DNA of 46,447 bases, taken from positions 1-46,447 of the forward strand of contig JAFAUB010000033.1 in assembly GCA_019243635.1 (NCBI GenBank), in the 5' to 3' direction. Positions 31,051 through 38,982 of this stretch are shown here, piece by piece. Both the position numbers and the translations under genes were made by a program. Numbering within the stretch: the first letter of the stretch is position 1; every line of letters begins with the position of its first letter. The notes under the pieces were generated by a model. The model saw nothing but the letters and a program-made list of their open reading frames with translations, ran no database searches and had not been told where the DNA came from. The stretch comes from Pseudonocardiales bacterium. GTDB lineage: Bacteria; Actinomycetota; Actinomycetes; Mycobacteriales; Pseudonocardiaceae.

Positions 31051-32552
31051 GGGACCCGCCCCGACAGGGCGAGCTCGACAGCCGCCGCGACATCCGGTGC
31101 CACCTCCATGGCGGCCTGGATCTCCTGGCGCAGGGTGCGGCCGGTGGGCACCAGAATCCCTCGCGCACCGGCTGCGACTGCGGCGGTGACGTCCGCGCCG
31201 GTGTCCCCGATGACCACACAGCGGTCCACCGGCACACCCAGCTGCGCGGCGGCGTCTTTCAGCAGGCCCGGCGCCGGCTTGCGGCACCCGCAGCCGTCGT
31301 TCTCACCGTGCCGGCAGATGCTCCAGGCGTCGAACGGGCCCAATAGCTCCGAGACCCTGGTGTTCACGCGCTCCAGCTGCTCGGGACTGATCAGCCCGCG
31401 GGCCACGCCGGACTGGTTGGTCACCACGCCGACCGGGATACCGATCTCGCGGAGTCGGTCCAGCGCCTCGCGTGCACCGGGCATGGGCGACACCGCGGCG
31501 GGATCGGTGTTGTAGGGCACGTCGTGGACGAGCGTGTCGTCGCGGTCGAACAGCACTGCGGCGGGAACGGCGGTGGCCGGCGACACCCGCCGCCAGCGCA
31601 GCTCCCCGGCCAGCCGGTGCCAGCACGCCACCGGGGGGATGGCGATGCTGGTGGCCAGCATCCGGCCGATCTCCTCCGCGCTGCGCGGACCGGGCAGGAT
31701 CCGGTGCAGGACGAACTCCGCGGTCAGCACGGTCCAGGCGAGACCCGCCGCGGTGGCGACCCTCGGGTGCCGCCGCGTTGCGGCGCCGAGTGCGACGACG
31801 GCGGCTGTGGTGGTCAGCCCGTGCCGTCGAAGCCGACCGGGGCCGTCCCCGATCCTCTCGCGCCAGCCGGGCCCGTGCCGGCGTCGCATGAGGGCGTCGT
31901 CGGCGTTGCCACGTTGCGCCCGGACGCTGACCAGCGGTCCAGCCGGGCGCACCGGGTGCGTCGTGCGCCGCCGCCCCGCGACGATGCGGTAGCCGGCGGC
32001 GACCACCCGCAGAGCCAGGTCCGCGTCTTCGCGGTAGGCCCGGCCGAAGCGCTCGTCGAAACCACCGACGCGCCGCAGCGCGGCGCGGCGGTAGGCCATG
32101 TCCGCCGTGATCCACCGCGCGCCGGCCAGGCCGGCGGTGCCGCGTTCGACGTCGGTGGGGCGCCGGTCAGCGGGCAATGGCACCTCGACCTCGCCCTGGC
32201 TGGCGCCCACATCCGGCGCGAGCCCGTGCAGATCACGTCCCAACCGCCCGGACCAGTCCGGTCCGGGCACGACGTCGTCATCGAGGTAGGCGACCCAGTC
32301 GGTGTCCACCGCGCGCCAGCCGACGTTGCGGGCGGCAGCCGGTCCACGTCCCCCGGACCGCAGCACCCGCACCGGAGTGCTGACGGCGAGCGGCTCGGTG
32401 GGTGCCGGGCGATCGTCGACTACGAGGATCGCTGGTGAGCGGCTGTGCTCGTCGCCGGCGCGCTGGAGCTCTGCATCACCACTCACCAGCCGTGCCAGCA
32501 GCACGTGCAGGCTGGGACGCCCGATCGTGGGGATCACCACCGCGTAGCTCAT
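31047..32552 (-). CDS. Fusion of a GT2 glycosyltransferase and a GmhB-type heptose-bisphosphate phosphatase
   Basis: 501 residues. Part one (1-300): GT-A transferase, MSYAVVIPTIGRPSLHVLL, then AYLDDDVVPGPDW (DxD) near residue 92 and RVGGFDERFGRAYREDADLALRV near 165. Part two (332-501): HAD phosphatase with LFDRDDTLVHD, VTNQSGVARG, the zinc-site pattern CRHGENDGCGCRKPAPG and VIGDTGADV, as in D,D-heptose-1,7-bisphosphate phosphatase. The second part supplies the step between the kinase and adenylyltransferase activities of HldE, so all three ADP-heptose steps are present in the operon. ATG 32552 overlaps the carbamoyltransferase stop (ATGA). Usual GmhB proteins stand alone. Confidence 0.9.
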   Translation of the reverse strand: MSYAVVIPTIGRPSLHVLLARLVSGDAELQRAGDEHSRSPAILVVDDRPAPTEPLAVSTPVRVLRSGGRGPAAARNVGWRAVDTDWVAYLDDDVVPGPDWSGRLGRDLHGLAPDVGASQGEVEVPLPADRRPTDVERGTAGLAGARWITADMAYRRAALRRVGGFDERFGRAYREDADLALRVVAAGYRIVAGRRRTTHPVRPAGPLVSVRAQRGNADDALMRRRHGPGWRERIGDGPGRLRRHGLTTTAAVVALGAATRRHPRVATAAGLAWTVLTAEFVLHRILPGPRSAEEIGRMLATSIAIPPVACWHRLAGELRWRRVSPATAVPAAVLFDRDDTLVHDVPYNTDPAAVSPMPGAREALDRLREIGIPVGVVTNQSGVARGLISPEQLERVNTRVSELLGPFDAWSICRHGENDGCGCRKPAPGLLKDAAAQLGVPVDRCVVIGDTGADVTAAVAAGARGILVPTGRTLRQEIQAAMEVAPDVAAAVELALSGRVP

Positions 32553-34201
32553 CGGGTGAGTTCCGAGCGGCGTAGCAGAAAGGGCCCCAGGGCGAGCACG
32601 TCGACTGGGGCCGAGCCGAAACACTCCAACGCGTCGCGCGGGTCGTCCACCATGGGGCGCCCGGCGGTGTTCAGGCTGGTGTTCACTACCGTGGGCAGTC
32701 CGGTCAGCTCGGCGAAGCGGTCCAGCAGCCGGGCCAGCATCGGCTCGGTGTCGCGGTCGACGGTTTGGACGCGCGCGGTGCCGTCCACGTGCACCACCGC
32801 CGGGATGCGGTCGCGCCACCGCAGCGCCACATCATGCACGAAGAGCATGTAGGGGCTGGGAATGGGGCCACGGCCGAACAGCTCACCGGCGCGGTCGGTG
32901 AGCACCATCGGCGCGACCGGCCGGAACCGCTCGCGTCCCTTCACCGCGTTGAGCCGGTCGAGATTCCGGGCGTGTCCCGGATGGGCGAGCAACGACCGGT
33001 GGCCCAGCGCGCGCGGGCCGAACTCGCTGCGTCCCTGGAACCAGGCCACGATCGCGTCGGCGGCCAACGCCTCGGCGGCGGCCGTGGCCACGTCCGGCGG
33101 ACGCTCGTAGCGGAGGTGGGCGCAGTCCAGCCAGCCCGCAAGATCCTCATCGGTGAAGCTGCGGCCGAGGTCAGCGCCCGGCATGGGGGCGACCGGCTCA
33201 CCGAGAACCTGCGCGAGGTGCAACGCCCCACCCAGCGCGGTGCCCGCATCGCCCGCGGCGGGTTGCACCCACAGCTTGTCGAAGGGTCCCTCGGTGGTGA
33301 GCCGGGTGTTGGCGACGCAGTTCAGCGCGACCCCGCCGGCCATGGTGAGCCGACGCTCACCGGTGCGCCGGTGCAACCACCAGGCCAGCTCCAGCAGCAC
33401 TTCCTCCAAGCGTGCCTGCACGGCGGCGGCGAGCTCCACGTGCTCGGGCTGGAACTCACCGCCGGGCACCCGCCGCTTCGCCAGCTCGGACCACTCGATG
33501 GGCGCCACGACGAACCCGCCGTCACCGGTGGTCCACACGAGCTCCCGCAATGTGGGCAGCAGCCGCGGCTCGGTGGATGGCTGCCGGCCGTAGGAGGCCA
33601 GCGCCATCACCTTGTACTCATCGGAGGAGCGCAGGAAACCCAGGTGTTCGGTCGCTTCCTCGTACAGCAGGCCCAGTGAATGCGGAAGCTCCTGGCTGGC
33701 CACCACCTCCAGCTCGCCGTCGCGATAGCGGCCGCCCAGATACGAGGTGGCCTCCCCGCGGCCGTCGGCGACCAGCACCGCGCAGTCGCGGAACGGTGCG
33801 GCGAGGCCTGCGGAGGCGGCATGGGCTACGTGGTGCGGGACGAAGTGCACGGCCGCTGGGTCCAGCCCGGGTAACGCTGTGGCCAGGAAGAGCGGCGCGC
33901 GGCGCGCGTAGGTGGTGCGCAGGCTCTCCCAGCGCTGGTCCAGCCCGTCCAGGTCCGGCTGGACCAGCGCCGGGTCATAGGAGTAGGCGACCGCGTCGAG
34001 GTCCTCAGGACCGATGCCAGCGGTCTCCAGGCACCAGCGGGCAGAGCGCTCCGGCAGCTCCCAGGCGGAGAACGGCACGGGTCGCTTGCCATGCTTGCGG
34101 CGACTGAACCGCTCCTCCTCCGCGGCGGCCACGGTGTGTCCGTCGACGACCAGAGCCGCCGCCGGGTCGTGGAAGATCGCGTTGATGCCCAGGATGCGCA
34201 C
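32549..34201 (-). CDS. Carbamoyltransferase, NodU/TobZ family
   Basis: 550 residues from GTG 34201 with GGGGGTAG upstream; a farther start at 34249 is possible. Landmarks of O-carbamoyltransferases: ILGINAIFHDPAAALVVDG at the N-terminus, metal ligands in FVPHHVAHAASA (about 120), MAGGVALNCVANTR (about 285), FQGRSEFGPRALGHRSLLA (about 390) and LPTVVNTSLNTAGRPMV near the end. The enzyme uses carbamoyl phosphate and ATP to form carbamoyl-adenylate and then carbamoylates a sugar hydroxyl. Within this cluster a sugar of the glycan is the natural acceptor. It starts 78 bases after the epimerase gene. Confidence 0.92.
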   Translation of the reverse strand: MRILGINAIFHDPAAALVVDGHTVAAAEEERFSRRKHGKRPVPFSAWELPERSARWCLETAGIGPEDLDAVAYSYDPALVQPDLDGLDQRWESLRTTYARRAPLFLATALPGLDPAAVHFVPHHVAHAASAGLAAPFRDCAVLVADGRGEATSYLGGRYRDGELEVVASQELPHSLGLLYEEATEHLGFLRSSDEYKVMALASYGRQPSTEPRLLPTLRELVWTTGDGGFVVAPIEWSELAKRRVPGGEFQPEHVELAAAVQARLEEVLLELAWWLHRRTGERRLTMAGGVALNCVANTRLTTEGPFDKLWVQPAAGDAGTALGGALHLAQVLGEPVAPMPGADLGRSFTDEDLAGWLDCAHLRYERPPDVATAAAEALAADAIVAWFQGRSEFGPRALGHRSLLAHPGHARNLDRLNAVKGRERFRPVAPMVLTDRAGELFGRGPIPSPYMLFVHDVALRWRDRIPAVVHVDGTARVQTVDRDTEPMLARLLDRFAELTGLPTVVNTSLNTAGRPMVDDPRDALECFGSAPVDVLALGPFLLRRSELTR

Positions 34202-34279
34202 GCCACTACCCCCAGCACCCAGAGTGGCGCGTGGCCACCGGCGGATCACCTATGTGTGATTACCCGCGGCGGCGGGTTC

Positions 34280-35245
34280 TTAAACCCCGGTCCGGGAGCG
34301 GAACCAGGCGATGGTGCGGGTGAGCCCCTCTCGGAGCGGGACCCGCGGCTCCCAGCCGAGGAGCTCCCGAGCCAACGTGATGTCCGGGCGGCGCACCTGC
34401 GGGTCGTCGACGGGGCGATCGATGTGCCGGATCGAGCCGGGCGACCCGCTGAGCTCGATGACCGTCTTGGCCAGCTCGACCACGGGGAGCTCCAGCGGAC
34501 CGCCGATGTTCACTGGGCCCGGCGCGTCGGACTCGGCCAGCGCGAGGATGCCCCGGATGGTGTCATCGACATAGCACACCGAACGCGTCTGGCTGCCGTC
34601 ACCGGTAACGGACAGCGGCTCGCCGGCCAGCGCCTGGCGGATGAAGGTCGGGATGGCCCGCCCGTCGTCCGGACGCATCCGGGGGCCGTAGGTGTTGAAG
34701 ATTCGCACTATCGCGGTGTCCGTCCCTCGGGACATCCGGTAGGCGGTGGTGAGCGCCTCGGCGTAGCGCTTGGCCTCGTCGTACACGCTGCGCGGGCCGA
34801 CGGGGTTGACATTGCCCCAGTAGTCCTCGGGCTGTGGGTGCTGCCGCGGGTCGCCGTAGACCTCGCTGGTCGAGGCCAGTACGAACCGGGCACCCTTCTC
34901 CCCGGCCAAGCCCAGCGCATGCAGGGTGCCGAGGCTGCCCACCTTGAGCGTCTCGATGGGAAGCCGGAGGTAGTCGGCGGGAGAGGCCGCCGAGGCCAGG
35001 TGCAGCACCAGGTCCACCGGTCCCGGCACGTGCACGAAGTCCGTCACATCGCACTTGATCAGACGAAATCGTGGTTCGCCGACCAAGTGGGCGACGTTGG
35101 CCGGGGTGCCGGTGAGAAAGTTGTCCAAGCAGATGACGTCGATGCCCCGGCGCAGCAGCCGCTCGCACAGGTGCGATCCCAGGAACCCGGCGCCACCGGT
35201 GACCACGGCTCTGCTGAACCCCGCGCTGCTGAACCCTGGGCTCAC
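34280..35245 (-). CDS. NAD-dependent epimerase/decarboxylase, UDP-xylose-synthase-like extended SDR
   Basis: 321 residues. [18 protein letters not shown] binds [43 protein letters not shown] (Tyr/Lys) and [10 protein letters not shown] follow the order of UDP-glucuronate decarboxylases (UXS) and dTDP-glucose dehydratases. The ASPADY and SEVYGDP details fit UXS best, predicting UDP-glucuronate to UDP-xylose, but a 4-epimerase or 4,6-dehydratase activity cannot be excluded. GTG 35245 is the start; the gene diverges from the twin GT2 genes across a 108-base gap. First gene of the minus-strand run. Confidence 0.87.
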   Translation of the reverse strand: MSPGFSSAGFSRAVVTGGAGFLGSHLCERLLRRGIDVICLDNFLTGTPANVAHLVGEPRFRLIKCDVTDFVHVPGPVDLVLHLASAASPADYLRLPIETLKVGSLGTLHALGLAGEKGARFVLASTSEVYGDPRQHPQPEDYWGNVNPVGPRSVYDEAKRYAEALTTAYRMSRGTDTAIVRIFNTYGPRMRPDDGRAIPTFIRQALAGEPLSVTGDGSQTRSVCYVDDTIRGILALAESDAPGPVNIGGPLELPVVELAKTVIELSGSPGSIRHIDRPVDDPQVRRPDITLARELLGWEPRVPLREGLTRTIAWFRSRTGV

Positions 35246-35353
35246 CGCTGGGGGCTACCCCGGCATACCGGTCCCTAATCTGGTGTGAGCGTTTTCCGGG
35301 CGCGAACCTCGGGTAACTGAGACTGCTCAACACGTGTTCTGGTCGTGGTCCTT

Positions 35354-36241
35354 ATGAGTGGGGGTGCGCCGGTGAGCGGCGGGGTCACAGTGGTCATCGC
35401 CACCCGCAACCGGTGCCCGGAACTGGTCTGCACCCTGCAGCACCTGCATGAGCTCATCCCGCGCCCACCGGTGGTCGTGGTGGACAACGGCTCGACCGAC
35501 GGCACGGCGCCGGCGGTGCGCGAGCAGTTCACCGACGTAGAGGTGCTGGCGCTGCGTCGCAACCACGGAGCCCCCGCGCGCAACCTCGGCGTGCTGGCCG
35601 CCCGGACCCCCTACGTCGCCTTCAGTGACGACGACTCCTGGTGGGCTCCCGGCGCGCTGCAGCGGGCCGCGACGGCCTTGGACGGCCACCCGCGCCTCGG
35701 TTTGGTGGCCGCCCGCACCCTCGTCGGTCCCGCGGCGCGTTCCGACCCGGTGAACACGCTGCTGGCCGGGAGCCCGCTACCCCGTTCCGCGGACGCACCC
35801 GGGCCGTCCGTGCTCGGGTTCCTGGCGTGCTCGGCGGTGCTTCGGAGGCGGGCGTTCTGTGAGGTCGGCGGGTTCAGCAGCCTGTTGTTCTTCGTGGGGG
35901 AGGAGCGGCTGCTGTGCTATGACCTGGCGACGGCCGGGTGGGAACGGGTATACCTCGACGACGTCGTCGCCCACCACCATCCCTCCGCGCACCGGCCTGC
36001 CCCGGAGCGTCGCCGGGTGACCGAGCTGCGCAACACCCTGCTCACCGCCGTGCTGCGCCGGCCGCTGCGGGTGGTGCTCGCCGCCGCTGCCGCGCTCGGG
36101 CGGGACTCGGTGCGCGATACGGCCGCCCGCGCGGCGTTGCGCGAGGCGTTGGTCCGGCTCCCGACGGCGCTGCGGCAGCGCGCGCTCCTGCCTGCCGCCG
36201 TGGAGGAGCAGGTCCGCATGCTGGAAGACGGTGCCCCGTGA
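35354..36241 (+). CDS. Glycosyltransferase family 2, twin copy 1
   Basis: 295 residues, GT-A fold: VTVVIATRNRCPELVCTL, VVVVDNGSTDGT, RNHGAPARNLGVLAARTPYVAFSDDDSWW (DxD-type) and FCEVGGFSSLLFFVGEERLL. No membrane helix, so cytoplasmic or membrane-peripheral. Start uncertain: ATG 35354, upstream GTG 35345, or GTG 35372, which has a better GGGGGTG site. Its stop overlaps the next gene (GTGA). The two genes are tandem paralogues with the same motif spacing. They diverge from the epimerase gene and probably serve the same glycan. Confidence 0.88.
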   Translation: MSGGAPVSGGVTVVIATRNRCPELVCTLQHLHELIPRPPVVVVDNGSTDGTAPAVREQFTDVEVLALRRNHGAPARNLGVLAARTPYVAFSDDDSWWAPGALQRAATALDGHPRLGLVAARTLVGPAARSDPVNTLLAGSPLPRSADAPGPSVLGFLACSAVLRRRAFCEVGGFSSLLFFVGEERLLCYDLATAGWERVYLDDVVAHHHPSAHRPAPERRRVTELRNTLLTAVLRRPLRVVLAAAAALGRDSVRDTAARAALREALVRLPTALRQRALLPAAVEEQVRMLEDGAP

Positions 36242-37134
36242 CGCCGCGTCGGGTCACCGTCGTGATCATCACCCGGAACCGTGAGGCGGAGCTGTTGGGC
36301 ACCCTGGAACACATGACCGCACTGCCGGACCGGGTCCCCGTGGTAGTCGTCGACAACGGCTCGACCGACCACACCGCCGATGCGGTCACCGCCCGGTTCA
36401 GCCAGGTGACCCTGCTGCGCAGCGAGCGGAACCTGGGTGCGCCGGGCCGTAACCTGGCGGTTCGGCACATCGACACGCCGTACGTGGCGTTCTGCGACGA
36501 CGACACCCGGTGGCGGCCCGGCGCGTTGACCCGCGCTGCCGACCTGCTCGACGCCCACCCTGGACTGGCGTCGGTGACGGGCCGGATCCTGGTCGCGCCG
36601 ACGATGGTCGAGGACCCCATCACTCCCGAGCTGCGGGACTCGCCGGTACCGGGTCCGGCATGGCTGCCCGGCCCGGCTCTGCTCGGCGTGCTCGCCGGGG
36701 CGAGCATGTTCCGCGTCGCCGCGTTCCGGGAGGTGGGGGGGTTCTCACCCCGACTGTGGCTGGGTGGGGAGGAGGAACTGCTCGCTCTCGACCTCGCCGC
36801 TCGGGGGTGGTGGATGTGCTGGGCGCCGGACGTGGTGGTCGAGCACGCCCCGTCGGCCTCCCGCGACCCGCGCCGCCGGCGGCAGCTGGGTATCCGCAAC
36901 ACATTGTGGACAGCGTGGCTGCGCCGTCCGCTACCCAGCGCGCTGCGGCGTACCGGCACGTTGCTGCGCTCGGTACCTCCGGACTGGGCCAGTGTGGTCG
37001 CGGTTGTCGAGGCGCTCGCTGGACTGGCCTGGGTGCTGCGGGAGCGCCGGGTGGTCCCACCCCGGGTGGAGCGTGGGTTGCGGCTGTTGGAGGAGCCGCA
37101 GCGACTCTCGCGGGCTCGCAGGTATGTCGGCTGA
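36238..37134 (+). CDS. Glycosyltransferase family 2, twin copy 2
   Basis: 298 residues from GTG 36238, overlapping the stop of copy 1. VTVVIITRNREAELLGTL, VVVVDNGSTDHT, RNLGAPGRNLAVRHIDTPYVAFCDDDTRW and FREVGGFSPRLWLGGEEELLALDL repeat the motifs of copy 1 nearly block by block, and both end with a long arginine-rich helical tail (RNTLWTAWLRRPL here, RNTLLTAVLRRPL there). A tandem duplication followed by divergence is the simplest reading. Alternating addition of two sugars would be one use for such a pair. Confidence 0.9.
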   Translation: MTPRRVTVVIITRNREAELLGTLEHMTALPDRVPVVVVDNGSTDHTADAVTARFSQVTLLRSERNLGAPGRNLAVRHIDTPYVAFCDDDTRWRPGALTRAADLLDAHPGLASVTGRILVAPTMVEDPITPELRDSPVPGPAWLPGPALLGVLAGASMFRVAAFREVGGFSPRLWLGGEEELLALDLAARGWWMCWAPDVVVEHAPSASRDPRRRRQLGIRNTLWTAWLRRPLPSALRRTGTLLRSVPPDWASVVAVVEALAGLAWVLRERRVVPPRVERGLRLLEEPQRLSRARRYVG

Positions 37135-37235
37135 GGAGCCGGTCTTCCTCCGCACTCGCCAGCCCGACGTTTCGACGAGGATGGCAGGGGTAGCCCGTGG
37201 CGGGAACGTCCCGAGCTGCTCTGGAGGGGATAGAT

Positions 37236-37658
37236 ATGGCCACCACCGCTCGTGAGATCATGACGCCGGACCCGGAATGCGTGCGGTCCAGCGACTCTGT
37301 GCGCCACGCGGCCAGGCGAATGGCTGAGCTGGGTGTCGGCTCGTTGCCGATCTGCGGTGAGGACAACAGGCTCCAAGGAGTGATCACCGACCGGGACATC
37401 GTGGTGAAGGTGATCGCCGCCGACAAGGATACCCGCGCGGTGCACGTCGGAGAGCTCGCGCAGGGCGAGGCGGTCACGATCGGCGCAGACGACAGCGCCG
37501 AGGAGATCCTGGCGACCATGGGCCACCACCAGGTGCGCCGGCTGCCGGTGATCGACGGTCACGACCTGGTGGGTATCGTGGCTCTGTCCGATGTCGCGCG
37601 GGCGCTGCCTGACGCTCCGGTGGGCACTCTGCTCGAGGCGCTGTCCGTCGACAGGTGA
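37236..37658 (+). CDS. Two-CBS-domain protein
   Basis: 140 residues made of a CBS pair: AREIMTPDPECVRSSDSV ... LQGVITDRDIVVKVIA and VTIGADDSAEEILATMGHHQVRRLPVIDG ... LVGIVALSDVA. ATG 37236 follows GGAGGGGATAG. Similar to stand-alone CBS proteins such as Hrp1 of mycobacteria, which bind adenine nucleotides or related ligands in the cleft; the partner is not evident. The zinc-ribbon gene follows after 18 bases and should be co-transcribed. About 100 bases separate it from the GT2 twins. Confidence 0.88.
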   Translation: MATTAREIMTPDPECVRSSDSVRHAARRMAELGVGSLPICGEDNRLQGVITDRDIVVKVIAADKDTRAVHVGELAQGEAVTIGADDSAEEILATMGHHQVRRLPVIDGHDLVGIVALSDVARALPDAPVGTLLEALSVDR

Positions 37659-37676
37659 ACGCGTGGAGGTGTTTCG

Positions 37677-37880
37677 ATGGCTCTCGACCCATTGGTTGAC
37701 ATCGGTCGGAAGGTCTGGCACCGCTGTCCGCACTGCCCGAACACAGACAGCCTGTACCTGCTCAAGGCGAACGCCAACCTCGTGTACGTCCAATGCCCGC
37801 TGTGTCACGACCGTTGGTGGTTGGACACCGGGTTCGGTGTCGGTGGACGGCCCGAGCAGACCGACGTCCCACTGTCGTAA
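37677..37880 (+). CDS. Small zinc-ribbon protein
   Basis: 67 residues with two cysteine pairs, HRCPHCPNTDSLYLL (about 15-30) and YVQCPLCHDRWWLDTG (about 37-52), a complete four-cysteine zinc site of the zinc-ribbon type. GTGGAGG seven bases before ATG 37677 is a good ribosome-binding site. It follows the CBS gene by 18 bases. No catalytic motif; it may bind nucleic acid or a protein. Not assigned to a named family. Confidence 0.75.
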   Translation: MALDPLVDIGRKVWHRCPHCPNTDSLYLLKANANLVYVQCPLCHDRWWLDTGFGVGGRPEQTDVPLS

Positions 37881-37896
37881 CGGGGGCCGCCCCACG

Positions 37897-38982
37897 TCAG
37901 CGTGCTCGCGGGACGCGCCTCTCCACGGGGTCGAGGTCGAAGGGCAGGTGTGGCTCGGCCTGGTACCAGTACGCCACAGAGGAGTAGTCGTCGCTGCGTT
38001 TGTTCGCATGGCCGTGCTCGATGCTGACCCGGATGGACCGCTCGAATGGCATGGGGTCCTCGATGTGGAAGCGGTACAGGCTGATCTGCCCGCTCCAGTT
38101 GTCACCGCCGGGCAGTGTGATGCCGTGGTACGGCGCGTGGTAGGTCTGTGTCGGGCACCACGCGGTGTTGAAGTAGTCCTCGGTGCCGGTACCGTGGAGT
38201 GTCGGTGGCCACTGGTCGCCGTCGATGAAGATCATGTCGTCGCCCTCGCCGTACCAGTTCCATTCGTTGGTGTCGCGGAGGTTGTGGATGTTGAGCACGC
38301 AACCGACGTAGTGGCCGCGGCCGGTCGCGTCCAGGATGGTGTAGTTGGCTTTCCCGTCGAGATTCTCCCCGGTGAGCAGGAACTCGGCGTTGCTCTCGGA
38401 CGCGAGCGTGGCTCCCGGACAGGGGTTGCTGCGGCGCCACTGGGCGTGGAAGCGTCCAATGCCGTCTTCGAGCTCGTCGAGCTCCTCGTAGTCGATGTAA
38501 TAGTAGAAGAACACCGGCTCGTGGGTCAGCTCACTGGTGATCTCCAGCCGTGCTCCCGTGCCGAACGGCATGTGGAAAAAACAGTTGAACCCCTTGCCGT
38601 CCTCTGGGCTCATCTGGAGCGGGGCGGAGACGAAGTTGGTGGTGCGGCCGTGCCCGACCCCGAAGAAGTCACCCAGGGGTACGGCGATGCTGGGGTGCGC
38701 TTCGCCGTCCCAGTAGGCGCGGAGCACGAGCCGGCGGAGATAGTCGGGTTCCCGCATCCACGGGTCGCGGACCGCCCGTTCGTTGGCGACGGTCACCCAG
38801 ACGTGGTTGATGGTCCCGGGCCCCTGGATGTCCGCGAGAGTGGCGGTGTGCCCCGGCTGGAGGGTGAGGCGGTCATCGTTACCGCCCGTGCGGTCCCAGC
38901 TGGCTGCGCGGCGCCGGCGGGTGCCGCGCAGCCGCGGCAGGTCTCGCAGGCTTGAACCGTACGGACCGTAGTTGACGGTCAT
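37897..38982 (-). CDS. DUF2961 / glycoside hydrolase family 172 protein
   Basis: 361 residues. The DUF2961 double jelly-roll is recognised from RRAASWDRTGGNDD near residue 25, GPGTINHVWVT (about 54), PLGDFFGVGHG (about 102), MPFGTGARLEI, EWNWYGEGDDMIFIDGD and GTGTEDYFNTAWCP (about 264-277), the most conserved block. GH172 contains exo-alpha-D-arabinofuranosidases and alpha-D-fructofuranosidases acting on difructose anhydride. There is no signal peptide, so it acts inside the cell on an imported oligosaccharide. The start overlaps the MFS gene by four bases. The isomerase and kinase of the operon favour a pentose product. I could not assign both catalytic acids with certainty. Confidence 0.85.
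   Translation of the reverse strand: MTVNYGPYGSSLRDLPRLRGTRRRRAASWDRTGGNDDRLTLQPGHTATLADIQGPGTINHVWVTVANERAVRDPWMREPDYLRRLVLRAYWDGEAHPSIAVPLGDFFGVGHGRTTNFVSAPLQMSPEDGKGFNCFFHMPFGTGARLEITSELTHEPVFFYYYIDYEELDELEDGIGRFHAQWRRSNPCPGATLASESNAEFLLTGENLDGKANYTILDATGRGHYVGCVLNIHNLRDTNEWNWYGEGDDMIFIDGDQWPPTLHGTGTEDYFNTAWCPTQTYHAPYHGITLPGGDNWSGQISLYRFHIEDPMPFERSIRVSIEHGHANKRSDDYSSVAYWYQAEPHLPFDLDPVERRVPRAR

Noticed and set aside
31047..32819. 590-codon version of the GT2::GmhB protein
   Set aside because: The extra 89 residues are a shadow of the carbamoyltransferase gene; ATG 32552 overlaps its stop in the ATGA form seen throughout the operon.
36042..38105. 687-codon open frame on the minus strand across the GT2 twins and CBS gene
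   Set aside because: Serine/arginine/threonine-rich antisense translation of three well-supported genes; no domain recognised.
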